64,000 nucleotides of DNA from Papaver somniferum. Taxonomy: Eukaryota > Streptophyta > Magnoliopsida > Ranunculales > Papaveraceae. How positions within the stretch are numbered: the stretch's first letter is position 1; the number at the start of each line of letters is the position of its first letter. Shown piece by piece: positions 1-10,129 of the stretch. The stretch covers positions 78,817,082 through 78,881,081 of the forward strand of contig NC_039365.1 of the NCBI RefSeq assembly GCF_003573695.1. The letters are read 5' to 3'. The notes beneath the pieces were generated by a model. The model was not told the origin of the DNA and ran no database searches. It worked only from the letters and a program-made list of their open reading frames with translations. Made by a program: the position numbers and the translations under genes.

Positions 1-666
1 AAGCCATGTTGAAGCCACGGTTCGTCTCTTCATTGTCAGGATTTCCTCAAAACCTTCAAATTGCAGTTTCGATGCTAGCGTGGCTAGGCAATCAGTTTGT
101 CGGTTGCCGCTGCGCCCAATATATGTTATGGTCGCGTCGGCGAAGTAGTTTAGTAGTTTTTGTGCCTCAGCTCTGTATGGGGCCAAGGTTACTTCCTTCA
201 ATGCGTATACTCCATTCACCTAGTTGACAAGTAATTTAGAATCCCCTCTTATTTCCAGACGTGTGGCTCCAGCTTGTTTAGCCAAGGACAGCCCGATGAG
301 AAAGGCTTCATATTCTGCTGAATTATTGGTGCTGGGGAAATCTAGCTTTAAGGAGTACGAGGAGACTTCACCGGCTGGGGATACTAGAACCACACCTGAT
401 CCTCCAGTGCCATTGTTAGGGGTAGCGGAGCCATTGAAGAATAGTAGCCATGTTTCTTCTTGGATGAAAGAGATTTCCGGAAAGTCTCCAGGGAGGTCCT
501 CGTGTAGTGTCATGGTGCTCTCTCCCGGAAACGCTGCTAGTAAATCCGCAACTGCTTGCCCTTTGATAGCTCTCGGGGAAGCGCATGTTATGTCGAACTC
601 TGATATTTGGAGGAGCCATTTGGCCGGCCTTCCTATCAGGGTCGGTTTTGAGAGGAGGAACTTCAC
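1..666 (-). pseudogene. Second (archaeal-type) RNase H of the Tat/Ogre-like element
   Basis: This is the C-terminal RNase H domain, which would cut RNA in RNA:DNA hybrids during reverse transcription. Visible signs are LLFFNGSA near the start of the fold (the usual first Asp is replaced by Asn), NSAEYEAFLIGL with the conserved Glu, and RGDSKLLVN with the next Asp. A TAG at 217-219 interrupts the frame just after SKLLVN. The same frame then continues with VNGVYALKE and a final RQTDCLATLAS block holding the last conserved Asp. The loss of the first Asp and the stop argue against activity. It overlaps the end of the first RNase H in another frame, which marks a frameshift at the junction. Confidence 0.75.
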
Positions 667-1079
667 AGGATCGGACTTAGAATCAACACCACTTTATTAG
701 AAAGTAAGTAATGCCTGAATTTCTGTATGGAGTGAATCAAAGCTAAGCACACTTTTTCCGCTTTGGGATATCTGAGTTCGACATCTTTTAAAGTTCGATT
801 AAAGTAGTAAATGGGATTCTCAATCCCTTCGTCATCTTCTTGGGTGAGGGGAGCTCCGACAACAGTGTCACTAAAAGCAGTGTAGAGGTGTAGCAGTCTT
901 CCTTGTATGAGAGAATTCATGATGGCTGGGGAAGATAACGTTTCCTGAATCTTACTGAACGCCTTCTGTTGTAGTGTGGTCCAGACGAAGCTTGCTCCTT
1001 TCCTCAGCAAGGGAGTAAACGAAGCAACGAGTTGAGCCAATCCTGGTATGAAGCGGCGAATGTAGTTTATTTTACCCAT
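663..1079 (-). pseudogene. RT-associated RNase H of the Tat/Ogre-like element
   Basis: This continues the reverse transcriptase frame after a single TAG at about 1084, where KEL*SFMGKINYIRRFIP reads like the standard LQ-x-F-x-G-x-NYYRRFIP thumb motif. The following FTPLLRKGASFVWT and the segment with RLLHLYTAFSD, FNRTLKDVELRYPKAEKVCLAL and FRHYLLSNKV are the connection and RNase H domain of Ty3 polymerases. The usual catalytic TDAS is changed to TAFSD, so even without the stops the enzyme is probably dead. The frame breaks at about 665 and the polyprotein goes on in the next frame. Confidence 0.8.
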
Positions 1080-1085
1080 GAAACT

Positions 1086-1928
1086 CTAAAGTTCTTTCAC
1101 GGTTCGTGATGGTGGCATTGTGAGGATAGCGTGTGTTTTGACTGGGTCAACTTTAATTCCCTCGGCAATCACCTGGAAACCTAGGAACTTTCCCGAAGAG
1201 ACACCAAAAGCACACTTCAACGGGTTCATCTTCAGTTTGTACTCGCGACATCTTTCGAATACTTGTCGTAGAATCTCCGCATGGGCTGCCCGAGTTTTTG
1301 ACTTGACCACTATGTCATCTACATAATCTTCGACTTGCTTGTGCATCATGTCGTGAAAAATGATGGTCATGGCGCATTGGTATGTGGCACCAGCGTTTTT
1401 CAAACCGAAAGGCATCACAGTGTAGTAAAAGTTTCCAAGAGGAGTTCGAAAAGTCGTCTTACTTACGTCGTGTTCGTACATCTTTATTTGGTTGTAGCCG
1501 CTGTATCCATCCATGAAAGAAAACATACCGTGTCCACTGGTGGCGTCTACCAGCATGTCGACGTTGGGAAGCGGAAAGTCATCTTTAGGACAACATTTGT
1601 TCAAATCTCTAAAATCGACACAACACCTGATATGGCCATTCTTCTTTTTTACCGGGACTACGTTGGCCAGCCAAGTAGTGTGGTGAATTGGCTTGATGAA
1701 ACCATCCGCTAGTAGCTTTTGAATTTCTACCTTAATTTGTTCTTCCACATCATGCCGAAATTTTCTCGGGGTTTGCTTGACCGGTTTGGATCCGGGTATC
1801 ACGTGTAAATGATGAGTGACCAGCTTCTCATCCAAGCCAGGCATTTCCTCGTATGTCCATACGAATACGTTTTGATATTCCTTGAGAAGGTTTACCAGCT
1901 TTACGCGTTCGTCTGCGTACAGAGTCAA
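1086..1928 (-). pseudogene. Ty3-type reverse transcriptase domain
   Basis: This is the reverse transcriptase fingers and palm. In order it shows the priming region with VVPVKKKNG, CVDFRDLNK, PLPNVDMLVD, the FSFMDGYSGYNQI block carrying the first catalytic Asp, the TFRTPLG and MPFGLKNAGATYQ blocks, and YVDDIVVKS, the YxDD box with the other two Asp residues. The reverse transcriptase motifs themselves are intact over about 280 codons. The upstream frame is interrupted by a TGA near 1945 (a CGA-to-TGA change by sense) and the downstream one by a TAG at about 1084, so this stretch is open only by chance between two stops. It would have been part of a gag-pol polyprotein. Confidence 0.92.
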
Positions 1929-2111
1929 GCTGATCGAGATGGGTCACGGGGATTCTTCACTTCCGATATTAACAACCTCAAGTTCGTCTGTGGTATAGTT
2001 GGTACCGTCTTGTGGCTGTCGTGGTGCATCAAGTTCTTCCTCCTGCGGCGTATTACTGCGTTTGCGTTCCATTGGTCGGAGAGACTGTGTGGTAGTCTCT
2101 CCTGTTACTTG

Positions 2112-3308
2112 CTAACAGCGGCGCTGATATACAATTTTCCCTTTTTCATCATGGCCCATGATAAAAGCCTGTTCTTGTTTGGTATGGGTGCGAACCAAAT
2201 TCTGTCTTGGCAGGTGGGGGCCGGCGTGTCTCTCTTCCGAAGGGGTGATGCGAGATCGGGTTTGTCCGTGAAGCGGTGCAAGACCATCGGATCCTTCAAT
2301 GGTCGTCCATTTTGGTAATGGGGTGTGGTGAGTCTTGTTGGATGTGGCCCGCATGCCCTTCCTTGGCTCAAAAATCTCCATGCCGCAGATCGGTGCATAT
2401 GGAGATAACGACGCAGCTACGCGAACGACTTCTCCGTTCAGCATGGTTTTCAAGCATTGTTGATACGTCGAAGGAATAATTCTGTTGTCGTGGAGCCATG
2501 GTCTTCCCATTATCATGTGGTAATGTGGTTCCTTTTCGATTACCTCGAACCTCACTTTTGACTGGACGGGTCCTACTGATAGATTCAGGTTGATGTACCC
2601 ATACGTGCTGGTTTGGTTGCCTTCGAAATCGGTCATTGTAGTGGAATGTTGCACGACTTCGTTAGGTTGTACCCTGGCCGTTTTGAGTGTCCTGAGGGTA
2701 ACAACGTTGGAGGATGCTCCCGTGTCGATGAGAGACCTTTTGAATTCCACGTCCTTGATACGAGTCGTGACGTGTAGGGCCCGGTTATGTCCTTCCTCTG
2801 CCATCATGTCGTCGTCGGTAAACGTGACATTGTTGATGGACATCTCTGGCGTTCTTGATGTTTCCAAGCGTGAAGGAACCAAGGGCGCATTTAACGCTAT
2901 TCGATTGATGGCGGTGAACGTCTCCATCCGTTGATCTCTTGAAAGATGTAAGAGTTCACATAAACTTTCCACCAGTGAGGACGCTTCCTGGCCTACTGGT
3001 TTCTGATTGGTAGTGATGTTGTTGACTTGGGAGTAATCGTCTGGGATGTTAGTCCCCAGTGCTGGAGTTTCCGGGGCAAGTAGATCGTTCAACTCCGCCG
3101 TTAAATTGATGAGGAAGACCAGCATGATGTTAATCACTTCTTTCATCAGATCCATGTTCTTGGTGTGGATCTCCTGAATCCGTGCCAAGTCGGTTATCCT
3201 CAGAATTCCTTCGTCGATTGCGTTATTGGATATTGTGTTGGGAGAAGGAACATTGCCGTTCGCCCGAATGGAACTTGAGGACACGGATTCAGCCCTAAAA
3301 CCAACCAT
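2112..3308 (-). pseudogene. Retroviral-type aspartic protease region
   Basis: The ORF carries one retropepsin-like domain around residue 195, with the active-site motif LIDTGASSNVV, then a flap region and HYHMIMGRPWLHD, which matches the conserved I-x-GRP-WL end of plant Ty3 proteases. The first 150 or so residues have no gag matrix, capsid or zinc-knuckle pattern that I can see, and contain a long hydrophobic patch near IMLVFLINLTAE. The first codon lies 76 bases from the LTR edge, so gag has been lost or the element was always gag-less. The C-terminal part (after about residue 300) reads as a linker toward the reverse transcriptase. Catalytic residues are present, but the polyprotein is broken downstream. 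Confidence 0.8.
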
Positions 3309-3363
3309 CTTCCTGAGTTAGAGAAACGTATTCTGAAATTGGTATTGGAACCGAGAGATTTAC

Positions 3364-3381
3364 CTCCCACTGTGGTCGCCA
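3364..3381 (-). other. Primer-binding site of the Tat/Ogre-like element
   Basis: On the minus strand, TGGCGACCACAGTGGGAG follows the LTR end (AAACA) after a two-base AT spacer. It begins with TGG, the complement of the universal tRNA CCA end. TGGCGAC starts are usual for Tat/Ogre elements; the exact tRNA was not determined. Confidence 0.7.
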
Positions 3382-3740
3382 ATTGTTTGAAGGTGAAAAT
3401 GGTTTCTGCTGATTTTGGTAATTTCGGGTGTGTGGGTGAGAAACAAATTTAAACCCTAAACAATGTACTGCAAGGGAGTACTTTATATTAGAGAGATCAA
3501 TCTGTACAAATCCGGCCTAAACCAAGAAATGGCCGTTCCAGACTTGCTTCGGTCACAAAGTGAATGAGAAGGGTTGGTTTTGTGGAGGGAAGCGAAGAGA
3601 GTGTTGAGACCAGAATAATAGTTGTTTTACGACTTGTATCAGAAAGTGGGAAGCTAACAAATGGGAAATCTAGCAAATATTTTTCTAAGTGTTGTATGCT
3701 CCTGACCCGAACTTGTTGTTTGGTGGAAATAGGTATGACC

Positions 3741-3748
3741 TATTTATA
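3741..3748 (-). promoter_or_regulatory. TATA box of the LTR promoter
   Basis: TATAAATA on the minus strand, inside the LTR about 360 bases from its inner edge, is the expected place for a transcription start upstream of R-U5. The tandem repeats lie upstream of it, in U3. Confidence 0.5.
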
Positions 3749-4049
3749 CAAGTCGAAGTGAAACGTACTCTGGTCTCGTAAGAAATAGAAAACAGATAAG
3801 TAAATGGGAGGAGGTGGTAACTGGTAACGCCTGGAATTGATGTTCCATAAAAGAAAGCGTTTTACCATTACTCCCTGTATTTACTAACCGCCTCATCCTT
3901 ATGACACTGTATTGTGACAGACGTAGTGTACGTCACACGCTGTAAACTGCCAAACCAATATCCAATGAGCATCCCCCAGTTTGTGACATATGTTGATGTC
4001 TCGAGTATTTTCATGGAAAACATGTAGCATGTTGTTGTTGTCTGGCAAG

Positions 4050-5620
4050 TTGAGCTTGGGAGACTTGTCGGCTCGGTGGTGACCTTCGACGGTCGAGATT
4101 TTGCATCTAAGATGGAAGGGTGGTCGTTGATTGTCACACGCCTTCGTTTTGGAAGCCGTGAAGGGAAGGCCGGCATGGCATGGCTTAGGCGCGACAAGGT
4201 GGCTGGCGTGGCATTCCCTTGGCACATGTGGCATGGTCGGCATACCTTGGCATGTTTTATGCGCGACCAAACTAGGGTTCTGGCGTTAGGCCAAAGGTTA
4301 CCATGCGTTGATTGGTGAACTTGGACGGTTGAGATTTGCATCTAAGATGGAAGGGTGGCCGTTTATTGTTACACGCCTTCGTTTTGGCAGCCGTGAATGG
4401 AAGGCCGGCATGGCATGGCTTACGCGCGACAAGGTGGCTGGCGCGGCATGCCATTGGCACATGTGGCATGGTCGGCATGCCTTGGCATGTTTAGGCGCGT
4501 CCAAACTAGGGTTTTGGAGTTGGGCCAAAGGTTACCATACGTTGGTTGGTGACCTTGGACGACTGAGATTTGCATCTAAGATGGAATGGTGGTCGTTGAT
4601 TGTCGCATGCCTTCGGTTTGGCAGCCGCGAATGGAAGGTCAGCATGGCATGGCTTAGGCGTGGCATGCCATTGGCACATATGGCATGGTCGGCATGCCTT
4701 GGCATGTTTTAGACGCGGCCAAACTAGGGTTTTGGCGTTGGGGCAAAGGTTACCATGCGTCGGTTGGTGACCTTGGACGGCTGAGATTTGCATCTAAGAT
4801 GGAAGGGTGGTCGTTGATTGTCGCACACCTTCGTTTTGGCAGCCGTGAAGGGAAGGCCGTCATGGCATGGCTTAGGCGCGGCAAGGTGGCTGGCGCGGCA
4901 TGCCATTGACACATGTGGCATGGTCGGCATGCCTTGGCATGTTTTAGGCGCGACCAAACTAGGGTTTTGGCGTTGGGCCAAAGGTTACCATGCGTTGGTT
5001 GGTGACCTTGGACGGCTGAGATTTGCATCTAAGATGGAAGGGTGGCCGTTGATTGTCGCACGCCTTCGTTTTGGCAGACGTGAAGGGAAGGACGGCATGG
5101 CATGGCTCAGACGCGGCAAGGTGGATGGCGCGACATGCCATTGGAACATGTGGCATGTCGGCATGCCTTGGCATGTTTTAGGCGCGGCCAAACTGCGATT
5201 TTGGCGTTGGGCCAAACGTTACCATGCGTCGGTTGGTGACCTTGGACGGCTGAGATTTGCATTTAAGATGGGAGGGTGTCTGTTGATTGTGGCACGCCTT
5301 CGTTTTGGCAGCCGTGAAGGGAAGGCCAACATGGCATGGCTTAGGCGTGGCAAGGTGGCTGGCGCGGCATGCCATTGGCACATGTGGCATGGTCGGCATG
5401 CCTTGGCATGTTTTAGGCGCGGCCAAATTAGGGTTTTGTCGTTGGGCCAAAGGTTACCATGCGTTGGTTGGTGACCTTGGACGACTGAGATTTGCATCTA
5501 AGATGGAAGGGTGGCTGTTGATTGTCGCACGCCTTCGTTTTGGCAGCCGTGAAGGGAAGGCCGGCATGGCATGGCTTAGGCGCGGCATGGCATGGCTTAG
5601 GCGCGGCATGCCATTGGCAC
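4050..5620. repeat. Tandem array, about 235 bp unit, seven copies
   Basis: The word TTGCATCTAAGATGG (or a close variant) recurs at 4101, 4336, 4570, 4788, 5023, 5257 and 5492. Spacings are 235, 234, 218, 235, 234 and 235 bases; the fourth unit has lost about 16 bases. Units are GC-rich, with many GGCATG words, in contrast with the AT-rich flanks. The many overlapping ORFs on both strands here are by-products of the repeat and not genes. Confidence 0.93.
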
Positions 5621-5900
5621 ATGTGGTGCGGCTGGCATGGTTGGCATGCCTTGGGGCGGAGACGTGGCTGGCAAGGTTTTCCATTGGCACGGTGGTGCGG
5701 CTGGCATGGTTGCCATGCCTTGACGCGGAGACATGGATGGCAAGGTTTGCCATTGGCACGGTGGTGCGTCTGGCATGGTTGGCATGCCTTGGCGCGAAGA
5801 CATGGCTGGCAAGGTTTGCCAGCACGGTGATGCGGCTGGCATAGTTGGCATGCCTTGGCGCGGAGATGTGGCTGGCGTGGTTTGTCATTGGCACGGTAGC
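5620..5900. repeat. Tandem array, about 69 bp unit, four copies
   Basis: Units begin with GTGCGGCTGGCATGG at about 5626, 5695, 5764 and 5830 (the last as ATGCGG), giving periods of 69, 69 and 66 bases. Its words (GGCATG, TTGGCACG) are shared with the neighbouring 235 bp array, so it probably grew out of one piece of that unit. Confidence 0.9.
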
Positions 5901-6102
5901 ATGAGAATTAGTGTTTGGCATAGATGATGTCGGTCAATGTGAAGGGTTCCGCCGTGGAACATGACACATTAAAAAAAGGTACACTGGTAATTCTTACGTA
6001 GGCATGATGATTGGTCTATTAAATGCGCTAATGGTCATAGTGACGTCATGTCAGATGTGCGGTTTTACGATTTTAACCCTAAGCTAAAAACCACCATCAA
6101 CA

Positions 6103-6899
6103 GTAGTATACTATGGACTTCCATAATTTCATACTCAAGTATTGATTGATACGACATGACAATAATGTTACTTCTTCTACATAGTTGTTGAATCCTCTAA
6201 ACAATGGAAACATGTTGACCATCCTCAATCTGACCGGACATCCAATTATCGAAATGTTACTTCCGTATGCGGAAAAATATTAGTGTTATCGTGAAGATAA
6301 GGTTAACAAATACGGAAGTAAGTATACCACCAATACTGAAAATAATGTAATTACTGGTTTAATACATTCACCATTTCAAAATTTATAATGATAATAAATA
6401 AAATGATGGAAATATATTGTGGTTCTTACCTTCAATACTCCAAAAAACCATTTAGGCTTTCTTTGGAATACGACATCCACCGAGAGTTATGTAAAGTTTT
6501 GATAAAATTACAGACTCACAGTCATATGTTCGTGTATCCACAACACAAATACACGTTCGCGCTCCTCATAATGTTCAGGGAACAAATAGGCTTTTTTTGT
6601 TATCCTATTTTCATTCATTTGTTATGCATAACGGTTTAAAAAACTTTTCAACTTAAACATTCTTAATCCATGAGATTTTGATTTTCAATAATTTGGATTT
6701 CATTCTGCCTCATTTGAGTATAATTGAAGTAGGTCTTTCCATCTTCCTTCCAACTACCATTTTGATTTGTCGAATGGAAGTAAATCTCCCCCACGTTTAG
6801 TGTATGATCCCGATAGTCGACAATGGTTGGCCGAATGGAATATAAGTAATTGTTTTTCCTTTCCTAACACTGAGGCATGATGGGTTCAATTAATTGAGA
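6103..6899. other. AT-rich DNA without recognisable genes
   Basis: Flank of the LTR insertion. No coding exon, TIR or tandem repeat could be supported. The short ORF at 6388-6639 has no recognisable domain. Confidence 0.6.
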
Positions 6900-6910
6900 T
6901 GTGGGGAAAA

Positions 6911-6975
6911 CTTCTCAGTTAAGCGTGCTCGGCCAGGAGTAGTCACACGATAGGTGACCTCTCGGCAAGCTGCTG
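6911..6975 (+). other. 5S rRNA-derived segment in first TRIM repeat
   Basis: CAGTTAAGCGTGCTCGG corresponds to the internal box A region of plant 5S rRNA, and GGTGACCTCTCGG to box C. About the first third of a 5S gene is missing and changes are frequent, so this is not a working 5S gene. It could at best keep part of a Pol III internal promoter. Confidence 0.75.
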
Positions 6976-7199
6976 CTGGATGACCGCAGTAGCTCCATTA
7001 AAATTCCCACACTACTGGATAACCGCAGTGGATAGGTGGGGACAATATCGAGTTGGGATACAACTAGGAACTGTTCGCCTGTGCTCGGGTTTGGTGAGTA
7101 TGCTGGGTGGTTATGCCAGTTACTAGTCTCATAAGAGGCAAGGAACGTCTACGTTATACCGATGCTTTTTTCAGAACATATAGCTCCATAGTTAGCTGA

Positions 7200-7268
7200 A
7201 AACTCTGCAGTTAAGCGTGCTCGGGCGAGAGTAATCCAGAGATGGGTGACCTCCCGGAAAGTTGCTGA
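7200..7268 (+). other. 5S rRNA-derived segment in second TRIM repeat
   Basis: This copy is better preserved than the first: AACTCTGCAGTTAAGCGTGC, then TCGGGCGAGAGTA, then GATGGGTGACCTCCCGG, in the same order and nearly the same spacing as in plant 5S rRNA (box A, intermediate element, box C). The 5' third of the gene is absent. Confidence 0.8.
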
Positions 7269-7345
7269 TGGATAACCACAACAATGCTCGTTGAAAACCT
7301 CACACTGTCGTATACCCGCAGTGGCTAAGTAGGGACAATATCAGT

Positions 7346-9318
7346 GAAGGGACTGGTCATTACATTCAGTTTCTATAAACAAGTACAAATCTACCAGTGT
7401 AATTCTTATGAACGACATTTTCATAATAAACATTTGTGTATGTCAATATTTCCTATATACCTAAAAAACGAATTACAAGAAGAAACAAATTTATCAAATT
7501 CGAATTCCTTGAATAGAACGTATTTGTGGTCTTTCACCTTCTTTCCAATATAACTTGAGTAATTTGAGTCATATGGTTTTTAGGTTTTATAAAAATATAA
7601 ACGCCACCAAGAATACCTTCAGACTCTATCTCTAACAAAAGGGGGGATGTACTCAAACACCATTCAGAACTCAAACCACCCACCTCTTAGAGCGACTGAA
7701 TTACTCAATTATAAGACCTAGTAAAAAGCAGTTGCAACAGAATGCCAGTTGTTATGTTTCTATTTGTCCCACATGCTCCATATCGATTTATTACCCACAT
7801 CAAAAATTTATCCGTTGCAAACATCAAAGAAACGGGGAATTGCTGGATTCCGAAGGATATTGAGCAAATTTTTTTCCCTATGGTATTAATTTCCATATTT
7901 TGAAATTGTTCCACTTTACTTTGATTAGTGCGGATGCGCACCCGACGATTTGTGATTATATCATCACTCCTCGTAGTGACTGAATCGATCTTGAAATTAA
8001 TATCTTTTGATAAGAAAGTGTTCATAATTTCACTCGAAGGTAAATGATTATCTTGTCGAGCTTAAAAGTCATATTTTTTTGAGATTTATTTGCATATTTT
8101 TTTATTTTATTTTGGTTGTAACCAATAAAATCCATGGTTGGGTTGAATTCGTATGTTAAGTATGATACAATACTTTTTATTGAAGGACATAATTTTTATA
8201 GCTCTTGAAGTCACTTTTTACAGTCCAATATGGCAGTACTATTAAAATCCAAAATTTCTTATAAGTATACATGTCTTCGAATTGATAGGATAATACTTTA
8301 TGAAACTTGAATTTTTGGTACATGAGATAAAATATTTCGGCCATGATGTGAGGGAGATTATATGTTACTAGAAGTAGGTGAATTAACTGAAAAGTTGTAC
8401 AAATGTCTCTCCTACCAAGATCAAATCGAAAAAGGATGTCATTAATGGTAAGCGTGAAAATATCTCATTTTTCTTTATATAAGTTTATTCCTCTTGAAAT
8501 GGCAAAGGAAGTCACACTTAGCATGCACATATCGCCATATAATAGGCTATGTGTAGTGCTCTATTTGAGACTACCAAACGTGATGCACATAATCATATGT
8601 CATATCTCCTCATTGGAAGATGAGGATATTATAACTTCCGGAAATGGCACTGGTACCAGTAATTGATTGAATTTTTCAACATATACATACACTTGAGACT
8701 TATATGGGATCGTAGTAAGCTAAAGATTGTAGAATATTCATTTATAGTAGCTACTAAAATAAATTGATGGTGGTTGGTAATCCCTGTGCAGAGGAATATC
8801 GACATATTGATTGGCGTACAATCCAAATTAGGTTGGGCTAATATAATTTGTCGATTGACGCAATTCAGGGTCCAACACTTAACACCTTAAAATTGCCAAG
8901 CCTGAAAATTACAGATAGGTATTAGTCACAACGCACAATGAAAGAATTATAATCGTTGTGAAAATGATTCGAGGGTTTCATTTTTTTATCAAACCTTGGG
9001 ATCAGTTCAATTATATATGTTGCTCTTCTTATATGATGCATTTGGAGTGGTAGTACTTGAAGGGCTCGTACTGCATTTACACAAGAAATGTGGTCAGAAA
9101 ACGTAGTTAAATTTGTAATCCATGGAGGATTCAAATTATATTCATGCAGCCACACTTTAATCGATTATGTTAGGTTTAACAATTCTTTCTGTGCTCCCAG
9201 AAATTTGTACAAAACCAGAAATCCAGATTAATTAGTAGATGTTATTAGCTTTATAAGTCTCCTTAGGCGTCCTTAAAAACACTAAAATTCACACTTTAAC
9301 CAACATAAATCTTAATTA
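7346..9318. other. AT-rich DNA without recognisable genes
   Basis: No domain, splice-compatible coding exon or repeat structure was found. A short word (near GCAGTTGCAACAGAATGC at 7728) resembles one in YAK1 intron 1 (about 13680), suggesting fragments of the same old repeat. ORFs at 7705-8025 and 8403-8666 look like chance. Confidence 0.5.
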
Positions 9319-9345
9319 GGCCGACCAAGCGAAGCGAGGTAGGAT

Positions 9346-10075
9346 TCTATATATGGTGACTTTGTGTCAAATGGGACATGACTTTTTTTTTTCCAATTTG
9401 ACAAAAAAGATTGGATTTGGAGCCATACCCCCGAAATTTCCAAATTGCCCCTCCCTTTCATTCCAATTACTATAACTCCTTGTGTATCTTATTTTTTCAG
9501 GGGTATAATTGGCAACCAAACTTTAATATAACATATCTAAAAATCAGTGCCTTAGAATTTTATAAATTTTATCTCGTTGGAATGGTATTAAAAAACTCGA
9601 CGCAATGAGTACAAACAACAATATCAAATTTAGAGTTTTTACGAAAAATTCGGAGGTGTTTATCACTTTAGGCACAATTTTCTAAAATTAAATATATATT
9701 CATTATGCAAACCACCACAAAGGATACATAATACTTTATGTAGCCATATTTTGGTGTGTGCATCAACTTATATTCCGCCGCAACTAATAAAACAATGTAC
9801 TCCCTCCGCTAAAAAAAAGTGATACTTCCAATTTAGGCACAATTTTCGAAAATTGAATGCATACCCATTATGCAAACCTCCTCAGAGGATGCATAACGCA
9901 TTATTCAATCATATATTGGTTTATGCATCGGCTAATTTTCCGTTTCAAGAAAAGTGATATTTTATCCCGTGTCAGGAAAAATGATACTTTCGCGCAATTG
10001 CGTCGTATCAGAAAAAATGATATTTTCTCGCCGATTTCTTCGGCCGGTTGTCCCACCGTAGCAGCGGTCATCTAG
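9346..10075 (+). mobile_element. Possible non-autonomous Helitron
   Basis: The right end reads CACCGTAGCAGCGGTCATCTAG followed by T in two parts: a short ACCG/CGGT stem and, after a few bases, CTAG next to host T, which is the Helitron 3' end pattern. A candidate left end TCTATATATGG begins at 9346, but the base before it is T, not the expected host A, so the left limit is uncertain. Internal sequence is non-coding and repetitive (see 9655-10050). It could instead be a chance CTAG in a decayed repeat. Confidence 0.35.
9655..10050. repeat. Local direct repeats (about 170 bp and about 32 bp)
   Basis: The block with TTTAGGCACAATTTTC and CATTATGCAAACC at about 9668 recurs at about 9834. Downstream, a short phrase close to GAAAAATGATATTTTCTCG appears three times between 9950 and 10035. 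A TACTCCCTCCG word at 9797 resembles a Stowaway end, but no partner end was found. Confidence 0.6.
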
Positions 10076-10129
10076 TTTTTTATATGTAGTTTAAGAATTA
10101 TATATGCTTGCATAAAACTTCTTTGTATG

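Larger units (their letters stand above)
1..6102 (-). mobile_element. Tat/Ogre-like Ty3 LTR retrotransposon, 5' part, decayed
   Basis: Reading on the minus strand from 6102 down, there is a long LTR, a primer-binding site, then protease, reverse transcriptase, RNase H and a second RNase H, running off the window at base 1. A second, archaeal-type RNase H after the normal one is known for the Tat/Ogre group of plant Ty3 elements, and that is the basis of the lineage call. Integrase and the other LTR would lie outside the window. No gag is found: the protease ORF starts only about 75 bases inside the LTR. Several in-frame stops (near 218, 1084 and 1945) and a frameshift near 665 show that it cannot code for working enzymes. 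Confidence 0.88.
3384..6102 (-). repeat. LTR of the Tat/Ogre-like element (2719 bp)
   Basis: The inner edge at 3384 is fixed by the primer-binding site. The outer edge at 6102 is inferred from the short terminal inverted repeat: TGTTTGA at 3384 and TCAACA ending at 6102. The second LTR is outside the window, so neither the outer edge nor a target-site duplication can be checked. The middle and outer parts are made of two tandem repeat arrays (4050-5620 and 5620-5900). Confidence 0.65.
6900..7345 (+). mobile_element. Cassandra-like TRIM, degraded, with 5S rRNA-derived LTRs
   Basis: Two direct repeats lie 292-293 bases apart. Each has a segment clearly derived from 5S rRNA followed by a shared tail: ACCGCAGTGGATAGG and GACAATATC at 7041 in the first, CCCGCAGTGGCTAAG and GACAATATC at 7334 in the second. 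Plant Cassandra elements are short non-coding retrotransposons whose LTRs contain a 5S-like sequence, and both structure and size fit. After the first repeat comes TTGGGATACAACT, a possible remnant of the initiator-Met primer-binding site (TGGTATCAGAGC). The outer ends of the LTRs are too worn to place exactly, and there is no coding capacity. Confidence 0.75.

Noticed and set aside
4076..5927. Many overlapping ORFs on both strands with similar peptides
   Set aside because: They follow the 235 bp and 69 bp tandem units; all frames stay open because the repeats are GC-rich. No domain, start context or codon pattern supports genes.
6911..7268. 5S rRNA genes
   Set aside because: The 5' third of 5S is missing, changes are many, and the two copies sit in a TRIM-like direct repeat, not in a 5S array.
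9797..9830. Second Stowaway MITE
   Set aside because: Only one end-like word (TACTCCCTCCG) is present; no inverted partner was found within several hundred bases.
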